64,000 nt of DNA from Linyphia triangularis (GCA_963978545.1 OZ021732.1:27372123-27436122); one strand, 5' to 3'; shown: positions 36,768-48,663, counted from the stretch's first letter. Numbers and translations are program-made. The notes: generated by a model from the sequence alone, not told the origin.

Positions 36768-37027
36768 TGTTACGTCATCATGGAGTTTCTTATAAGAATT
36801 GACTTTTGTACTATTCAACTTGTTCCGAGTTCTGTTTCGAGCTGAAAAAGTGCAGACGATAATTTTTATTTAGAATGTAAAAACGGTTATTTTTTGTTCT
36901 GTTCTTGTTCAAAACTTTTTGTAATAAAAGAAAGACGTGAAGGATTTTGCTCTCGTTTCTTAAGTGTACTGGCGTTTGTTACTTTCCATAATTTAAACCT
37001 GAAAAAGGATCCAAGTGAGATCCTACA
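36768..37027 (+). repeat. 5' LTR of the BEL/Pao element
   Basis: 260 bp, TG...CA ends, with a possible AATAAA-like signal (taataaaag near 36920). It differs from the 3' LTR by four substitutions. Confidence 0.93.
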
Positions 37028-37081
37028 TATGTTTTTGTGGCGTCCGCGACTTTTGGCTTTAAAACGATTTAAAGATTGACT

Positions 37082-38505
37082 ATGGAAGGAGAAAACACGA
37101 AACGCAAAGCGTTGAGACAATCATTCACGGTGTGTGCCAATAATGTTGAATAGGTTTTAGGAAAAGATGAAACTACGGTAAACAAACTATGTCTTTTGCA
37201 AAAACAATTATTGGATAAATTTTCTCGCCTGGAAGCCGTACAGGAGAACATTGCACAAGCTCTCTTGGATGATGAAGATTTGGCGACGAATTACGCTGAA
37301 GATTTTGCAAAAGCGGAAACCTACAGGGACAGATTTTGTGCGGTCTCGACACAGCTGGAATTAAAAATTAACATGAATATTGACGCATCGAAAAGTGCTA
37401 ACGCGATGGAAGAAAAACGTAAATTTAAGTTACCCCGTTTGGAGTTGAAAAGATTTACAGGTGAGCCGAAGGATTTTCTAGCCTTTTGGTCGCAATTTAG
37501 CAAAATTCATAACGATGACAATATTCCGGATGAAGATAAATTCCAGTATTTGTTACAAAGTGTAGTGCCAAAATCTAAAGCGGCGAGGCTGGTAGAAAGC
37601 TACCCGCCCACGAGAGAAAACTATTAAAAAATTATCGTTCAACTGAAGGATGGATTCGGTCGTGACGAATTACTCGTTCAAATTTATGTACGGGACCTTC
37701 TAGGCCTGGTTATGAAAAACGCATTCGGCAAAGGAAAAGTCGACTTATCTGAACTGTATGACTTACTTGAGAGTAAGCTACTTGCCTTGGAAAGTTTGGG
37801 CGCACGAAAGAAAAGTTTGCCGATTTTCTGGAACCCCTGGTGGAGTCCTGCCTTCCGGAACAGGTGCTGCGTGCCTGGGAAAGGAGTCGATCCATTGATG
37901 AGGCATCCAGTGGAACAGCTGACACAAGCGTGCGTTCTTTGGAAAGATTAATGTCCTTCCTTCGCTCGGAGGTGCAAAGTGAGGAGATGATCGTACTTGC
38001 TCGCTCGGGACTTGGAGTGCCACAGAAGAATTTACCAGACCGCAGGGATGAGGAGCCATCTTTGCCCACAAATGCAGTCTTGATTAATGCAGGTAAGGAA
38101 GAGGGGCCATCCAAATTTAAATGTATATTTTGTTCAAAACAAAATCACTTTAGTTCTGACTGTTTTTTGGAGCAGAAAATGTCTTTAAAGGATAAGAAGA
38201 GTATTCTTATAAAAAATAAAGCTTGTTTTAAATGTTTTAAATTAAAACATTCGGCACGATTTTGCCGAAATAAATTCATTAAATGCGGTTTTTGCGATGA
38301 TAAATCCCATCAAAATTTAATGTGTCCCAAAAAAGAGGACATTAAAGTTGAAGACATTAAAGTAGAATCTGATCCTAGTATCACAGTTATAGGCAATACG
38401 CTTTCTAATCAGTCAGAAGTATCCAATATATATTTGCAAACAGTTATGATTAAAATTAGTCATAAAAATAGAGCTGGTTTTGCGCTGCCTTCTGGACAGC
38501 GGTAG
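37082..38505 (+). pseudogene. gag: BEL/Pao gag, broken
   Basis: ATG at 37082 (MEGENTKRKALRQSF) opens the frame. A TAG at 37151 and a TAA near 37625 interrupt it, and a frameshift near 37800 moves the reading frame to that of 37840-38505. The middle matches the DUF1759-type Gag region (LPRLELKRFTGEPKDFLAFW). The last part has three CCHC-type knuckles: CIFCSKQNHFSSDC, CFKCFKLKHSARFC and CGFCDDKSHQNLMC. Gag would coat the element RNA. The breaks mean no full Gag is made. Confidence 0.85.
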
Positions 38506-39291
38506 TGAAAATTCTTACATTACTCAACGGGCAATCGAAAAATTGAACTTGACACCTATAGCAAAACAAACTATGTTACACGGTTTGTTTGGGGGGAAGC
38601 AGACGGGTCCCAAGCAACATTCCCTCTATAATGTTGAAATAAGTAGTTTAAAGGGTGACTTTTCTTGTAAAATTCCAGTTCTTTCAGAGAATAAATGTGT
38701 GGGTGTATACCTAAAGTTAGGAATATATTGGTACTATCAGAACTAAAAGGAAAATATATTGATGTTCCTGATATTTATTCGTCACATTATGAAATCGATT
38801 TCCTAATGGGAGCCGATTCTATTGGGTTAATCTTAACAGGTATGAGCATTACACTCGAATGTGGTTTAACGGCTGCTGAAACCAAGTTAGGATATACTTC
38901 AATGGGTAAAATTAAAGAAAGTTTTAGGGAAAATGTAGTAATGTCAATGCCTGCTATAAGTGAAAGACAATTGTCAAAATCAGTGGTAAGTATGTTATCC
39001 ACACAATTGTCCACTTTTAATATCAAAGAATTGTGGGATCTGGAAACAATAGGTATTCGAGATCCAGTGGAAAATTTAAAAGGAAACATGCGTTATGCAA
39101 AAGCAATTGAGCAATTTGAGAATAATTTAAATGTGCTTCCAGATGGCAGATGTGAATTGTCCTTGCCATTTAAAACTGAAAGCAAATTACCTAGTAATGA
39201 AAGTTTAACATTGAAAAGACACAAACGAATGTGTCAAGGTATAATTGATAAGGACTGTCTTGAATCATATGTTGCTGTATTTAAAGAATGA
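38480..39291 (+). pseudogene. pol: BEL/Pao protease and linker to RT, frameshifted
   Basis: The segment LLDSGSENSYITQRA carries the D-S-G active site of the retropepsin-like DUF1758 protease. The frame shifts near 38700 into that of 38695-39291, which reads the rest of the protease (including LMGADSIGLI) and the stretch before RT. A stop at 39289 separates this from the RT frame. Confidence 0.8.
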
Positions 39292-39348
39292 GAGAGGTTA
39301 AAAATCATTGAAAAGGTCCCAGATAATGAAATTAAAAATGGTTATTAT

Positions 39349-40779
39349 ATGCCCCATAGACCAGTGTATACGCCTTCTAAAACTACTAAGATCCGCCCCG
39401 TATTTGATGCATCTGCCAGGGAAGGCAGTAAACCTTCTCTTAATGATTGCCTTCATAGAGGTCCAAATTTAATTGAACTGATACCGGATATCTTAGATAG
39501 ATTTCGTGTGTACCCTATTGGCATATCAGAAGATATTGAGAAAGCTTTTCTGCAATTAAGTATAACCCCCAAACATAAGGACTTTTTAAGGTTTTTCTAT
39601 CCCCATGAAAGTGAAGAAATAATGTATCGTCATTGTCGCGTGGTGTTCGGTGTCTGCTCAAGCCCATTTCTATTAGCAGCCTCAATAAAGCATTTGTTAG
39701 AGCATAGTCCCCCACAATATCGAGATCTGGTTAATAAACTCCGTCATTCCTTTTACTTAGACAATTGTGTTATGAGTGTATTCCACTCCCAGGAAATACA
39801 CCCATTTATTTCCAAGTCTGAGGAAATTATGAAAATGGGGTGTTTTAACCTCAGAACATGGGAAAGCAATGTTAAAGGGGAGGGCGTAACTAAATATGAA
39901 GGTGATACAAATGTATTAGGAGTTGTATGGAATTTAGACAGGAATACTCTTAGGTGTTTCATCGATAAGGAACAGTTAAGAAAAACTGTCCGAAATATCG
40001 TTAGGAAGTGTGTGATGTGCCGAAGGTACAGTGCAAAACCAGCTGTGACTGAACCAGTAGCTCTACCTCCTGACAGAGTTAGGGATACTAATGTATTTGA
40101 GGTGTTTGGTGTTAATCTGGCAGGCCCTCTCTTCCTCCAGAATGGTGAAAAAGTCTGGATTATTCTGTATACCTGTGCAGTCTTCAGAGCAGTGCACTTG
40201 GAGCTCGTAACTTCGTTGTCAACAGAGAACTTTCTTCTTTCATTTCGACGCGTTATCGCACGCAGAGGAAGACCTAAGACAGTGTATTCGGACAATGGTA
40301 CTAACTTTAGGGGTGCTGTAGCTGAATTCAAAAATCTTGATTGGGAGAGTATAGAGCGCGAGACAGAAATTCAACAAATAAAGTGGAAGTTCATCCTACC
40401 CACCGCTGCATGGTGGGAGAGGCTTATAAGAGTGGTTAAAGATCGCTTAAATCGTACTTTAGGAAACGCGATTTTGTCGTATGAAGAGCTTCTAACTGTT
40501 TTATGTGACTGTGAGTCTATCATAAACTCTCTCCCATTAACTTACATTTCAGAGGATTCCGAGGATCTTGTGGCAATTACGCCAGCAATGATTTTGATGA
40601 GTAATTCTTCTCTTGATGTCACTGACTTAGATTTAAGTGATTTTGCCAAGTTTCAAAAACGAGTGAAGTTTCGGTCTAAACTTCTTAAGGATTTAAGGAG
40701 CAGGTTCCGAAAAGAGTATTTAGGTTTGTTAGTAGAAAAAAGTCAAAAACCATCATCTCGTTTCATTACTGTTGGATAA
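39349..40779 (+). pseudogene. pol: BEL/Pao RT fused to integrase by an internal deletion
   Basis: The frame begins inside RT (VFDAS, then EDIEKAFLQL with the first catalytic Asp, then FGVCSSPFLL). The catalytic box reads YLDN instead of the usual YVDD-type. After TLRCFID near 39965 the protein jumps straight to the integrase zinc-binding end (CVMCRRYS). RNase H and about the first part of integrase are therefore missing. The integrase core follows: GVNLAGPLF (the first catalytic Asp is Asn here), YSDNGTNF and the Glu in AAWWERLIRVV. The element depends on other copies for movement. Both Asp-to-Asn changes are single G-to-A steps. Confidence 0.88.
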
Positions 40780-40782
40780 GTT

Positions 40783-41229
40783 GTGCTAATTGAGAATCCT
40801 AACAAGAAGCGTTTATATTGGCCTCTAGCCAAGGTATTGGAATTGATCCCAGGTGGAGATAGCAAAATTCGTTCTTTACGACTCAAATGTGGTAACTCAA
40901 TAATAATTCGTCCTATCCAACGAGTATTTCCCTTGGAGATACAGTCTGAAGATATTCCTGTGGAGGTCACTACCCCTTCTGATGTACCAGACGTTACTGA
41001 TGATCCAGTTCAAGGTCCTGTGAATACCGATTCAATTCCTGATGCTTCGGCTGACGATATCCACGGGATTTCAAGATATGGGAGAAAGGTGAAACCACAG
41101 ACTAAGTATTCTCTAGACTGGCAACTCATTCTGACCCCAATAGTTTCTAAACGAACTAATATATCTTCAAAGATTGATTGGTTGATTGGAATCTTGGAGA
41201 TTTCCGATTGCAGCGCGACTGTTTCTTGA
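40783..41229 (+). pseudogene. pol: BEL/Pao pol C-terminal domain (DUF5641-like)
   Basis: Directly after the TAA at 40777 the same strand continues in frame with VLIENPNKKRLYWPLAKVLE, the Trp-rich SH3-like tail that follows integrase in BEL/Pao Pol. It ends with an acidic stretch and a basic RYGRKVKP. The single stop between the two parts is probably a nonsense change. Confidence 0.75.
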
Positions 41230-42676
41230 TTACGTACTAATAATTCATCATTTATTGATTGATGATTGGAATTTTTGATCTTAGCGCTACCCTGTTCTTG
41301 GAAACGAACTAAACGAACGTGAACTTGATTTGATGATTGAAATATTTGAAATTTATACTCGCAAAAACTTCGAAACTTGGGTCACATCTTGGTTGCCATG
41401 GGACAAAAATTGTTGTGGATGCTTTTACATTTTGTATAACATTTTTTTATTTTTTTAAATAATAAAAAATAAAATTTATGATTTTTAAAAATATTTAAAA
41501 ATGCTTTCATGGCGAAATAAATGTTAACAAAAAATAGAATTGTAAAAAATTTTATTTTTGTTATTCTAACGACATAGCGAAGATTTAATTTTATTTGTTA
41601 GATTATCGTTTGATTTTAATTGGAAGATTTAATATTTTGATTCAATTTATATTAAAAGCTAATTACGAGTTAAAATTCTCATGCACTTACGTTATTTGCA
41701 TATCTAATTGAGATTTCATTTCATTTTATGAAAAAATAACAACGAATTATTTCTTGGTAATAATTTATTGAGATTGCTGTGTGTGTCTTCCTTTATTATT
41801 ATTATTATTATTATTGTGTTTTATATTCTTGTTGTTTTTATATTAAAGTTGTCGATATTTTATTGATATTGTTGGTAATATTATATTTTTAATTTTATTA
41901 TCATTATTTTTAGTATTTAATGAAGCATTTAAACTTTATTTGTAAAATTGTATTTGAAATATAAACTTTTTCTGTAGTTAAAAGCAAGCAAGAACTTATT
42001 TGTAAAAAAAAAAAAAAAATAATAATGTATAAAAAAATTTCTTACGTCAATACAGTTTTGTAAAAATATATTGATATATTTTCAAAATGCAATGTTTCAG
42101 TAATTCATCCATTGAAAAAGTTCGTTCAAAATTAATAAAAAGGTATTTGGTGATATTTTCTGCTGCTAATTTCTTATTACAAAGCTTTAACACAACCTAA
42201 TAAGAATTAAAAAAAAAAAAAAAACTAATTTTATTTGCGCATTAAATAAAATTAATTTAGCAAATAAATTCGACTGTAACTTTAACTTTATAATTAATAA
42301 AAAAAAAACTCCAATCTGCTGGTTGAATAAAATTTAAAGTTACGAAACATAAGAGGGTGTGTTAAGTCTCCATTCGGAGTCTAAAAACAGACAGCAAGAA
42401 GCTTTAACATCAATCCAAGCAATGCGCATTGCCATGGCAACGAATCAGCCAATCAGCGACCATGCGTTGCGTTGCCGTCAAATGTAGTTCCAACCGAAAC
42501 TATTGGGGCACTGGTTTCTATGGCGCTTTCAATATAGAAAATCCTTAATGGTAATCCAATCAGAGTATCATATCTATAAGTGTCTTTAATCTATGGGTGA
42601 AACCACCGAAGAAACTGGACTTGCTCAGTGTGACTTTGTTTTTTGAGTAAATAAATACTCAAAAAAGGTGGGAGTA
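41230..42676 (+). other. Long 3' untranslated region of the BEL/Pao element
   Basis: About 1.4 kb of AT-rich sequence between pol and the 3' LTR with no open frame of note. It includes a (TTA)n run near 41797-41817. The last 300 bp are GC-richer (ccatggcaacgaatcagcc near 42433). The polypurine tract is at about 42660-42676. Confidence 0.7.
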
Positions 42677-42936
42677 TGTTACGTCATCATGGAGTTGCTT
42701 ATAAGAATTGACTTTTGTACTATTCAACTTGTTCCGAGTTCTGTTACGAGCTGAAAAAGTGCAGACGATAATTTTTATTTAGAATGTAAAAACGGTTATT
42801 TTTTGTTCTGTTCTTGTTCAAAACTTTTTGTAATAAAAGAAAGACGTGAAGGATTTTGCTCTCGTTTCTTAAGTGTACTGGCGTTTGTTACCTTCCATAA
42901 TTTGAACCTGAAAAAGGATCCAAGTGAGATCCTACA
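42677..42936 (+). repeat. 3' LTR of the BEL/Pao element
   Basis: 260 bp, identical to the 5' LTR except at four positions, followed by the ATAAT target duplication. Confidence 0.93.
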
Positions 42937-42941
42937 ATAAT

Positions 42942-43143
42942 ACTTAACTAATAGCATAATGGCGGCCTATCAGTTTTATTATTTTTTATTTATCTTTTCA
43001 ATTTTTAATTGATAAAATGAGTTTATATTTAAGTGAATGAACTGAAGATTGTTTTTTCATTATAATTGAATGTTAAAACTGAATAATAAATAGGTTTTTT
43101 GCAATATAGTCATGTGATTCGTCATCCACTGTTCCTAACTAAT
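42942..43143. other. Spacer between the BEL and gypsy elements
   Basis: About 200 bp of AT-rich DNA; nothing is recognised. Confidence 0.5.
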
Positions 43144-43147
43144 ATAT

Positions 43148-43604
43148 TATTATGAATTTTTCCGCTGAGGCAATGATGGCACAGTTTTTACAGTATAAAA
43201 ATATTTATTCTCTCTTCAGAAAACTCACAAAATTTATCCACGGGCAACAGTGTAATCGCTCACAAGCTTTAGCAAAAAAAACAACTTCGAATACAGCGAT
43301 TATACAAGCTCACTCCAATAGGTAAACAAAGCGATAAGCTTTCATCGAAGTCCAAAGTCAATCTGAAAACTTTCCCGTTCTCTAGTCTTTTATATACAAG
43401 CGCGTGAGACATTCTCGAAATTTCCAGCCAATTCATCGGAAAAGAAATATCTCGAAACTTCTCGATTGCTTTAGGTGTTGCCACCTTTTTCTAACTTGTA
43501 TAATCGCTATTAATTAATAAATAAAATAAGATAAAAATAAATTACAATAGAATTTTGAAATAATACGTCACTATTTACAACATATACAGACAATTTGTGC
43601 AACA
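43148..43604 (-). repeat. 3' LTR of the gypsy element
   Basis: About 457 bp. On the minus strand a TATATAAAAG-type TATA box lies near plus position 43390. The outer terminus is mutated (TATTATG in place of TGTTACG on the plus strand). Confidence 0.9.
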
Positions 43605-43664
43605 TTTCCCCCTTCTTAAAGACTGCACGTCCCGGGCAGTGAAGTCCTTAAGAGGAAAGGCAAT

Positions 43665-44672
43665 TCAATCATTTCTACTATAATATGGGGCTAGTCTATT
43701 GTTATGTACAACTCTAGGTTTACAGGAGGGTGTCCGTTGAATCCTTACCACGACGTCGTTGATCTTCTTAAGGACCACATACGGCCCTTGCCAGTTCGTC
43801 TGGAGCTTAGGGGAGAGTCCTTTCCGACGTTTAGGATTCCATAACCACACCTGGTCACCTTCCTGGAATGAACGTTCCGTGGCCTTGGCATCGTAGCGGA
43901 CCTTCATGCGCTCTGTCATGATGTTGATTCTTTCTCTGGCGAACCGATGTACGGCTTCCAAACGTGCCTGGAGATCATCTAGATACTGGACAGGCGAGGA
44001 AGGGGTGTCCGGTGGTCGTCCAAAGAGGAGGTCGCAGGGTAGTCTAAGGTCTCTTCCGAAAATCATTTGAGATGGTGTATATCCGGTGGTCTCGTGAGTA
44101 GCACTTCTGTAGGCCAAAAGGAACAATGGAAGTTTCTGATCCCAATCTTGCTGGTTCTTGGAAACAAACAAGGAGAGATGATTCAGAATCGTTCTATTAA
44201 ATCGTTCAACCATTCCATCGGATTGTGGGTGCAGGGGAGTTGTACGAGTCTTTTCCATGTCGAGCAAGTCACACAGCCCAGTGAAGACGGCAGAGTTGAA
44301 GTTCGTCCCCTGATCGGAATGTATCAGCAGGGGTACGCCAAATCGGGAGATCCAATTCCGTACGAGGACTTCTGCTACGGTTGTGGCTTCCTGGTCCGGA
44401 ATAGCGTATGCTAAGTAGCACTTGCAATAGCACTTGCTAAAGTAGTCCATGACAACTAGGATGTATTTGTTGCCATTAGTTGTGTGAGGTAGGGGGCCTA
44501 AGACGTCCAAAGCAATTCTTTCGAATGGTGCTCCTACGTTGTAACGTTGCAACTTTCCACGAGTTCGGGTCTTCGGTCCCTTCCGCGAATTGCATGCATC
44601 ACAGGACTTGCACCACTTCTCCACGTCGGATTTTGCTTTGTCCCAGAAGAATCTCTCCCGAACTTTCTGAAG
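43665..44672 (-). pseudogene. pol: Gypsy integrase core and C-terminus
   Basis: The frame from 44624 reads the Cys pair of the zinc-binding domain (CKSCDAC), then the catalytic core with Asp in LDVLGPLP, Asp in SDQGTNF and Glu in GMVERFNRTI, the D,D-35-E set of retroviral-type integrases. A C-terminal region follows with the GDQVWLWNPKRR motif and a conserved WQGPYVV. It ends at 43665, just before the polypurine tract. This domain is intact. A stop at 44676 cuts it from the upstream part of Pol in the same frame. Confidence 0.92.
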
Positions 44673-44675
44673 AGT

Positions 44676-45152
44676 TTACGTGACACCAAAATGTCCCCCA
44701 GTAGAACTGCTGTGAAGTTCTTCTAGAACGTTGGTAACTCTAGAACTTGGAAGGATTAATTGCCACCGGAAGCTTTTGCCGTCATCGGACTCCCATCGAC
44801 GGTAGAGTATTCCATTCTTCAAGTGCAAAGAGTCCCACATAGCCCAATATCTCTTCATTGTTGGGCTATAGCGTGCAATTTCCTGCCAACTGGGTTTTTC
44901 GGTAGCTGCTTCCATGAATTCAATTAGAGGTTTCAAGTCTTGATCTTCAACCTGACTCTTTCGAACATTCTGGTCACTCCAAGGGTCCACGTCTGAAGTA
45001 GTCGACTTGGTGGTTATTTTCCGAACGGCCGATGTGTTAATCCCAAACTTAGACTCGGCATTGGAACAAAATCGACAATTCTCCGGACATGGTCTTCTAG
45101 AAAGAGCTTCTGCATTCCCATGGAACGTTCCTTTTCTGTGATGGATATCCAT
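44676..45152 (-). pseudogene. pol: Gypsy pol linker with integrase zinc-binding start
   Basis: Begins with the end of RNase H (MDIHHRKG...NAEALSRRPC), the usual junction after RNase H. It finishes with the His pair HSSSTGGHFG of the integrase HHCC domain, followed by a TGA. It is in frame with the integrase core, so one nonsense codon separates them. Confidence 0.88.
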
Positions 45153-45684
45153 GTGGTATTCCTGTAGGCGCTGAATCCACCTCGCTATTTGTCCCTGTAT
45201 TCTTGAAATTCAGCAACCAAGTCAGAGACGCATGATCAGTTCTTAAAAGGAATTTTCGGCCGTACAAGTAATGATGAAAGTGCTCAACGGCCTTTACTAT
45301 TGCCAGTAACTCCTTTCTTGCGACGCAGTAGTTTCGCTCGGATTTTGACAGGCTCTTACTAAAATAAGCGATGACTTTCTCCTGACCTTCAATTTCCTGG
45401 GAAAGAACGGCGCCCACTCCCTCATTGCTGGCATCTGTATCCAGAATAAAGTCCTTGTTAACATCGGGAAAAGCCAAAACAGGGGCGGATGTTAAAGAGT
45501 TCTTCAGTCGATTAAAGGAGTCGTCACAGTCGGCAGTCCACAGGAACTTCTGCTTGCTCTCTGTTAGTCGATGCAAAGGTCTGGCGATCTTGGAGAATCC
45601 CTTCACAAATCTACGGTAATACGTGCACAGGCCTAGGAAGCTTCGCAATTGATGAACGTCTTGCGGTCTAGACCAAATTTGCAC
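45097..45684 (-). pseudogene. pol: Gypsy RNase H domain
   Basis: Reads RSFLGLCTYYRRFVKGFSKIA (end of RT connection), then the RNase H part with DTDASNEGVGAVLSQ (catalytic Asp), the Glu in ARKELLAIVKAVEHF and the Asp in RTDHASLTWLL. It overlaps both neighbours in other frames, showing one frameshift at each end (near 45660 and 45170). Confidence 0.92.
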
Positions 45685-46649
45685 AGCATGGATCTTGGCT
45701 GGATCTGTGTCACTCCATCGGATGAGATGATGTGTCCGAGATAACTGACTTTCCTCCTAAAGAGCTTACATTTTGATGGGCTAAGTTTCAAGTGGGCTTC
45801 CCTAAGCTTCAAGAACACGTTCTTTACGTTTTGCAAGTGTTGATCAAAACTCCGCCCAGTGATAATGATATCGTCCAAATATACCAGACAGGTCTCGTAG
45901 GAAAGTCCTCTCAGCACAGTCTCCATTAGTCGCTCGAACGTAGCCGGTGCATTACACAAGCCAAACGGCATAACTTGAAACTGCCATAATCCTTGCCCGG
46001 TAGTGAAGGCCGTCTTCTCACGATCGTCAGGATGTATCTCCACTTGCCAGTATCCACTCTTCAAATCCAAAGTTGAAAACCACTGGTTCCCCGATAGAGT
46101 GTCCAAAGTGTCATCAATTCTTGGCAGAGGGTAGCTATCCTTTTTCGTAATTTCGTTCAGCTTCCGGTAATCCATACAAAACCTGGTGGAACCATCCTTC
46201 TTTCGAACGAGTACGATTGGAGAGGCCCATGGACTTGAGGAGGGTTCGATAACTCTATTATCTTCCATTTCGTGTAACAGTTTCCCGACCTCCTCTTGTT
46301 TTGCGAAAGGAAGTCTTCGAGGATGTTGTTTAATAGGTAAATGGGTCCCAGTGTCGATTCGATGTTGAGTGAGCTTCGTTCTTCCTACATCTTTTGATGA
46401 CATGGAGAAAAGGTCTTGAAATTCTTTTATAAGGTTTCCGACAGTCTTCTCTTGACTTCTTTCCAACCGGGAGTCTTCGAGAAGCTGGTCCATTAAATCC
46501 ATGGGTGGTGCGGTCGGAAGCTCCTTCGATCCTCTTTCGATGCTTGTAACAGGTGTGCAAGTGGCAATTTCTTCTCCTTTCTTGATAACTTTCTTAGCAT
46601 CACCGATGTTGGCCATTCTCACATGCACCACCTCTTGAGAGATCCACAA
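45633..46649 (-). pseudogene. pol: Gypsy reverse transcriptase domain
   Basis: Shows the full RT signature: PSSSPWASPIVLVRKKDGS, FCMDYRKLNEIT, FSTLDLKSGYWQV with the first catalytic Asp, MPFGLCNAPATFERLM, and YLDDIII with the Asp pair. All catalytic residues are present, so RT itself looks sound. It shares a frame with the protease but is separated from it by a small disrupted region (46650-46704). Family-typical of arthropod gypsy elements. Confidence 0.95.
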
Positions 46650-46703
46650 GCGTCGCTCCTACTAGCACTCCTTTTGGGACGCTATTCGATGATGGGAAGT
46701 CCG

Positions 46704-47168
46704 TTACTCCAAATCGGAAGGCCTTCGGGAGCTCTGCTGACCCTTTACAACCAAATCTGTCATGGAGGGGATGGTGATGTCTTCAAGAGCTACAATTCGA
46801 TATGCACACGGCTCTTCTGAGTCCAAACCAAACAGTGGAACTTCTTCTTTCCCCGTTTGAAGCTCGCCTTTCTCAAAATTCAAAGTGATACCATTTTTCT
46901 TTAGAAAGTCCAGCCCGAGAATACATGGGTCCACGATTTCAGCAACATAAACTGTGTGAGTATAGGTGTTAAATCCAAACGAGATGTTGACTTTCAATTT
47001 CCCATGTACAGAAATTTTGTCACCAGTCACAGTCTGTAGCGAAACTGAAGGCGCCGTGTAAAGAGGTTGGCTGTCCAGGCGCCGGGCTACATCCGTCCGT
47101 AAGATGGTTACATTTGCCCCTGAGTCAACTATTAGACGACAGGGAGTTCCATTGATCTTGCCCTCCAC
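46704..47168 (-). pseudogene. pol: Gypsy aspartic protease
   Basis: The segment RLIVDSGANVTILRTD carries the D-S-G active site, and ILGLDFLKKNGITLN is the typical second motif of retropepsins. It lies in a different frame from gag, as expected for a frameshifted Pol. The end near 46704 runs into a stop. Confidence 0.92.
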
Positions 47169-47272
47169 GAATAGACCATGGTTTCCTCCTTGAAGGGATG
47201 AGATGTGATAGAGGCTGAGTGGGGCACCACCTGCTCTACACGGCGACCTCCGCCTCGCGAGATAGCCGCTCT

Positions 47273-48631
47273 TTAGTTTAACTGCTGAGGCTCGGACGAG
47301 GATCCGTCCCCTCTCCTGTCCAATTCAGGGCAATCACGTCTGAAATGTCCTTCCCGGTTGCAGCGCCAACAAACCACTCTAGTTTTTCGATCCCTCGAGC
47401 CAGGAATATTTCTCATAATTCGCTCCATCTTGTTTTCCAATTCTTGAAACTTCTTCGTGAAAAGTTCAGAGGAATCGTCTGCCAATGTTCCACGTATGAA
47501 ACGCCGATCTTTTCTAGAAGCTTGCTGTGCGGCTTCTTCTCTCATGGCATAGACGAGGGTGGACTTCAGATCTTTGCTGTCTGACATCCTGGTGGCTTGC
47601 TGTATGTCGGGATCTTTGATGGCATCCACGAAATATTGAAGAGACAGGTTATCTCGTACGTCCGAGGGACAGTCTGGGAAAGCGAGGAGTGACAGTCTTT
47701 CTATATCTGACGCCAATTCTTGAAGAGTTTCATTGGCCTTCTGCTGTCTCACTTTCAGTTGCAGTCTGTTGTAATCTTTAAGATGCTGCTCACCAAACCT
47801 TAGCTCCAACGCACTCGCCAGCGCCACGAATTCTCCCCGCTTCTCTTCAGGTAATGTCTGTAAAATGTCAGCAGCTTCACCTCGAAGAGATGCTGCGAGA
47901 TGGAATGCTTTCGAAGTATCGTCCCAACCATTCGCAGAAGCAATCATTTCAAATTGCGTTTGATAAACGCGCCAAGATGACTTCCCATCAAAAGGGGCCA
48001 CTTTGATGTTAGAGCGCGACCCCATAAACGGGATGGAAGCGTTATCCCAATTAGGTGAAGCTATGGTCACAGCTTCACGCGTTTCCATTTTTCGCAGCCT
48101 TTCTTCAACAACGTCAATGAATCTGTCTTGCTCTTCCTTTAAGGTGGAAACTTTTTCTTGCATGGCGGAAACTTTTCCGTTAAACTCCTCAAACTTTTCA
48201 TCAACTTCCTTTCTTACTGCATTGAATACTTCTTTCACGGATAGCAGAACATTTGAGGTAGTTTATATTATGGTTGATTCCACCATTGAGGCTAGCTCCA
48301 TCTTCATTTCTTCTTTGATTTCATTCACTGCTGCAGATGTTGTTTCACACTTGGCGGCTAAAGCTTTAATGTCACCCGTAATCGCGGCAGCGAATTCAGC
48401 ATTGGTAGCTTCTTGACGGACTTGACCGGCGGCAATTGCAGCGGCGGTGAACTCTTGGCCGGCTTTTATTTCGGCTGCGGCGGCTTCTTGGCAGGCTTTC
48501 ATTTCGGCTGCGGCGGTTTCGTGGCAGGCTTTCATTTCGACTGCGGTGGTTTCCTGTTGGGTCTTCATTCCAGCAATCATTTCCATCAACTGCTTCATTT
48601 GGTCTTCCATCATTCCTCTAGTTGTCGGCAT
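47273..48631 (-). pseudogene. gag: Gypsy gag with one premature stop
   Basis: The ATG at 48631 (MPTTRGMMEDQMKQL) opens a frame that continues to 47273, broken only by a TAA at 48263-48265; the two halves are in the same frame. The N-terminal part has 11-residue repeats of Glu-Lys-Ala-Cys type that should form a coiled coil. The centre has the retrotransposon Gag fold signature (WRVYQTQFEMIA to RGEAADILQTL). The end has one CCHC knuckle, CWRCNREGHFRRDC, for RNA binding. Confidence 0.92.
48440..48570 (-). repeat. 33-bp tandem repeat inside gypsy gag
   Basis: Three to four near-identical 33-bp units (plus-strand phrase tttcggctgcggcggcttct) encode the 11-residue coiled-coil repeats at the Gag N-terminus. 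Confidence 0.8.
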
Positions 48632-48663
48632 TCAAAATTACGAGACCCCACTTCTGACACCAC

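Larger units (their letters stand above)
36768..42936 (+). mobile_element. BEL/Pao LTR retrotransposon, defective, recent insertion
   Basis: Two 260-bp LTRs (36768-37027 and 42677-42936) begin TGTTACGTCATC and end GATCCTACA and differ at four positions by my count. A 5-bp target duplication ATAAT lies on both sides (36763-36767, 42937-42941). A primer-binding candidate starting TGGCGTCCGCGAC lies at 37038. A polypurine tract (aaaaaaggtgggag) precedes the right LTR. Domain order gag, protease, RT, integrase and DUF5641-type tail is that of BEL/Pao. RNase H and the start of integrase are missing, and gag-pol holds several stops, so this copy cannot move by itself. No envelope gene is seen. Confidence 0.93.
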
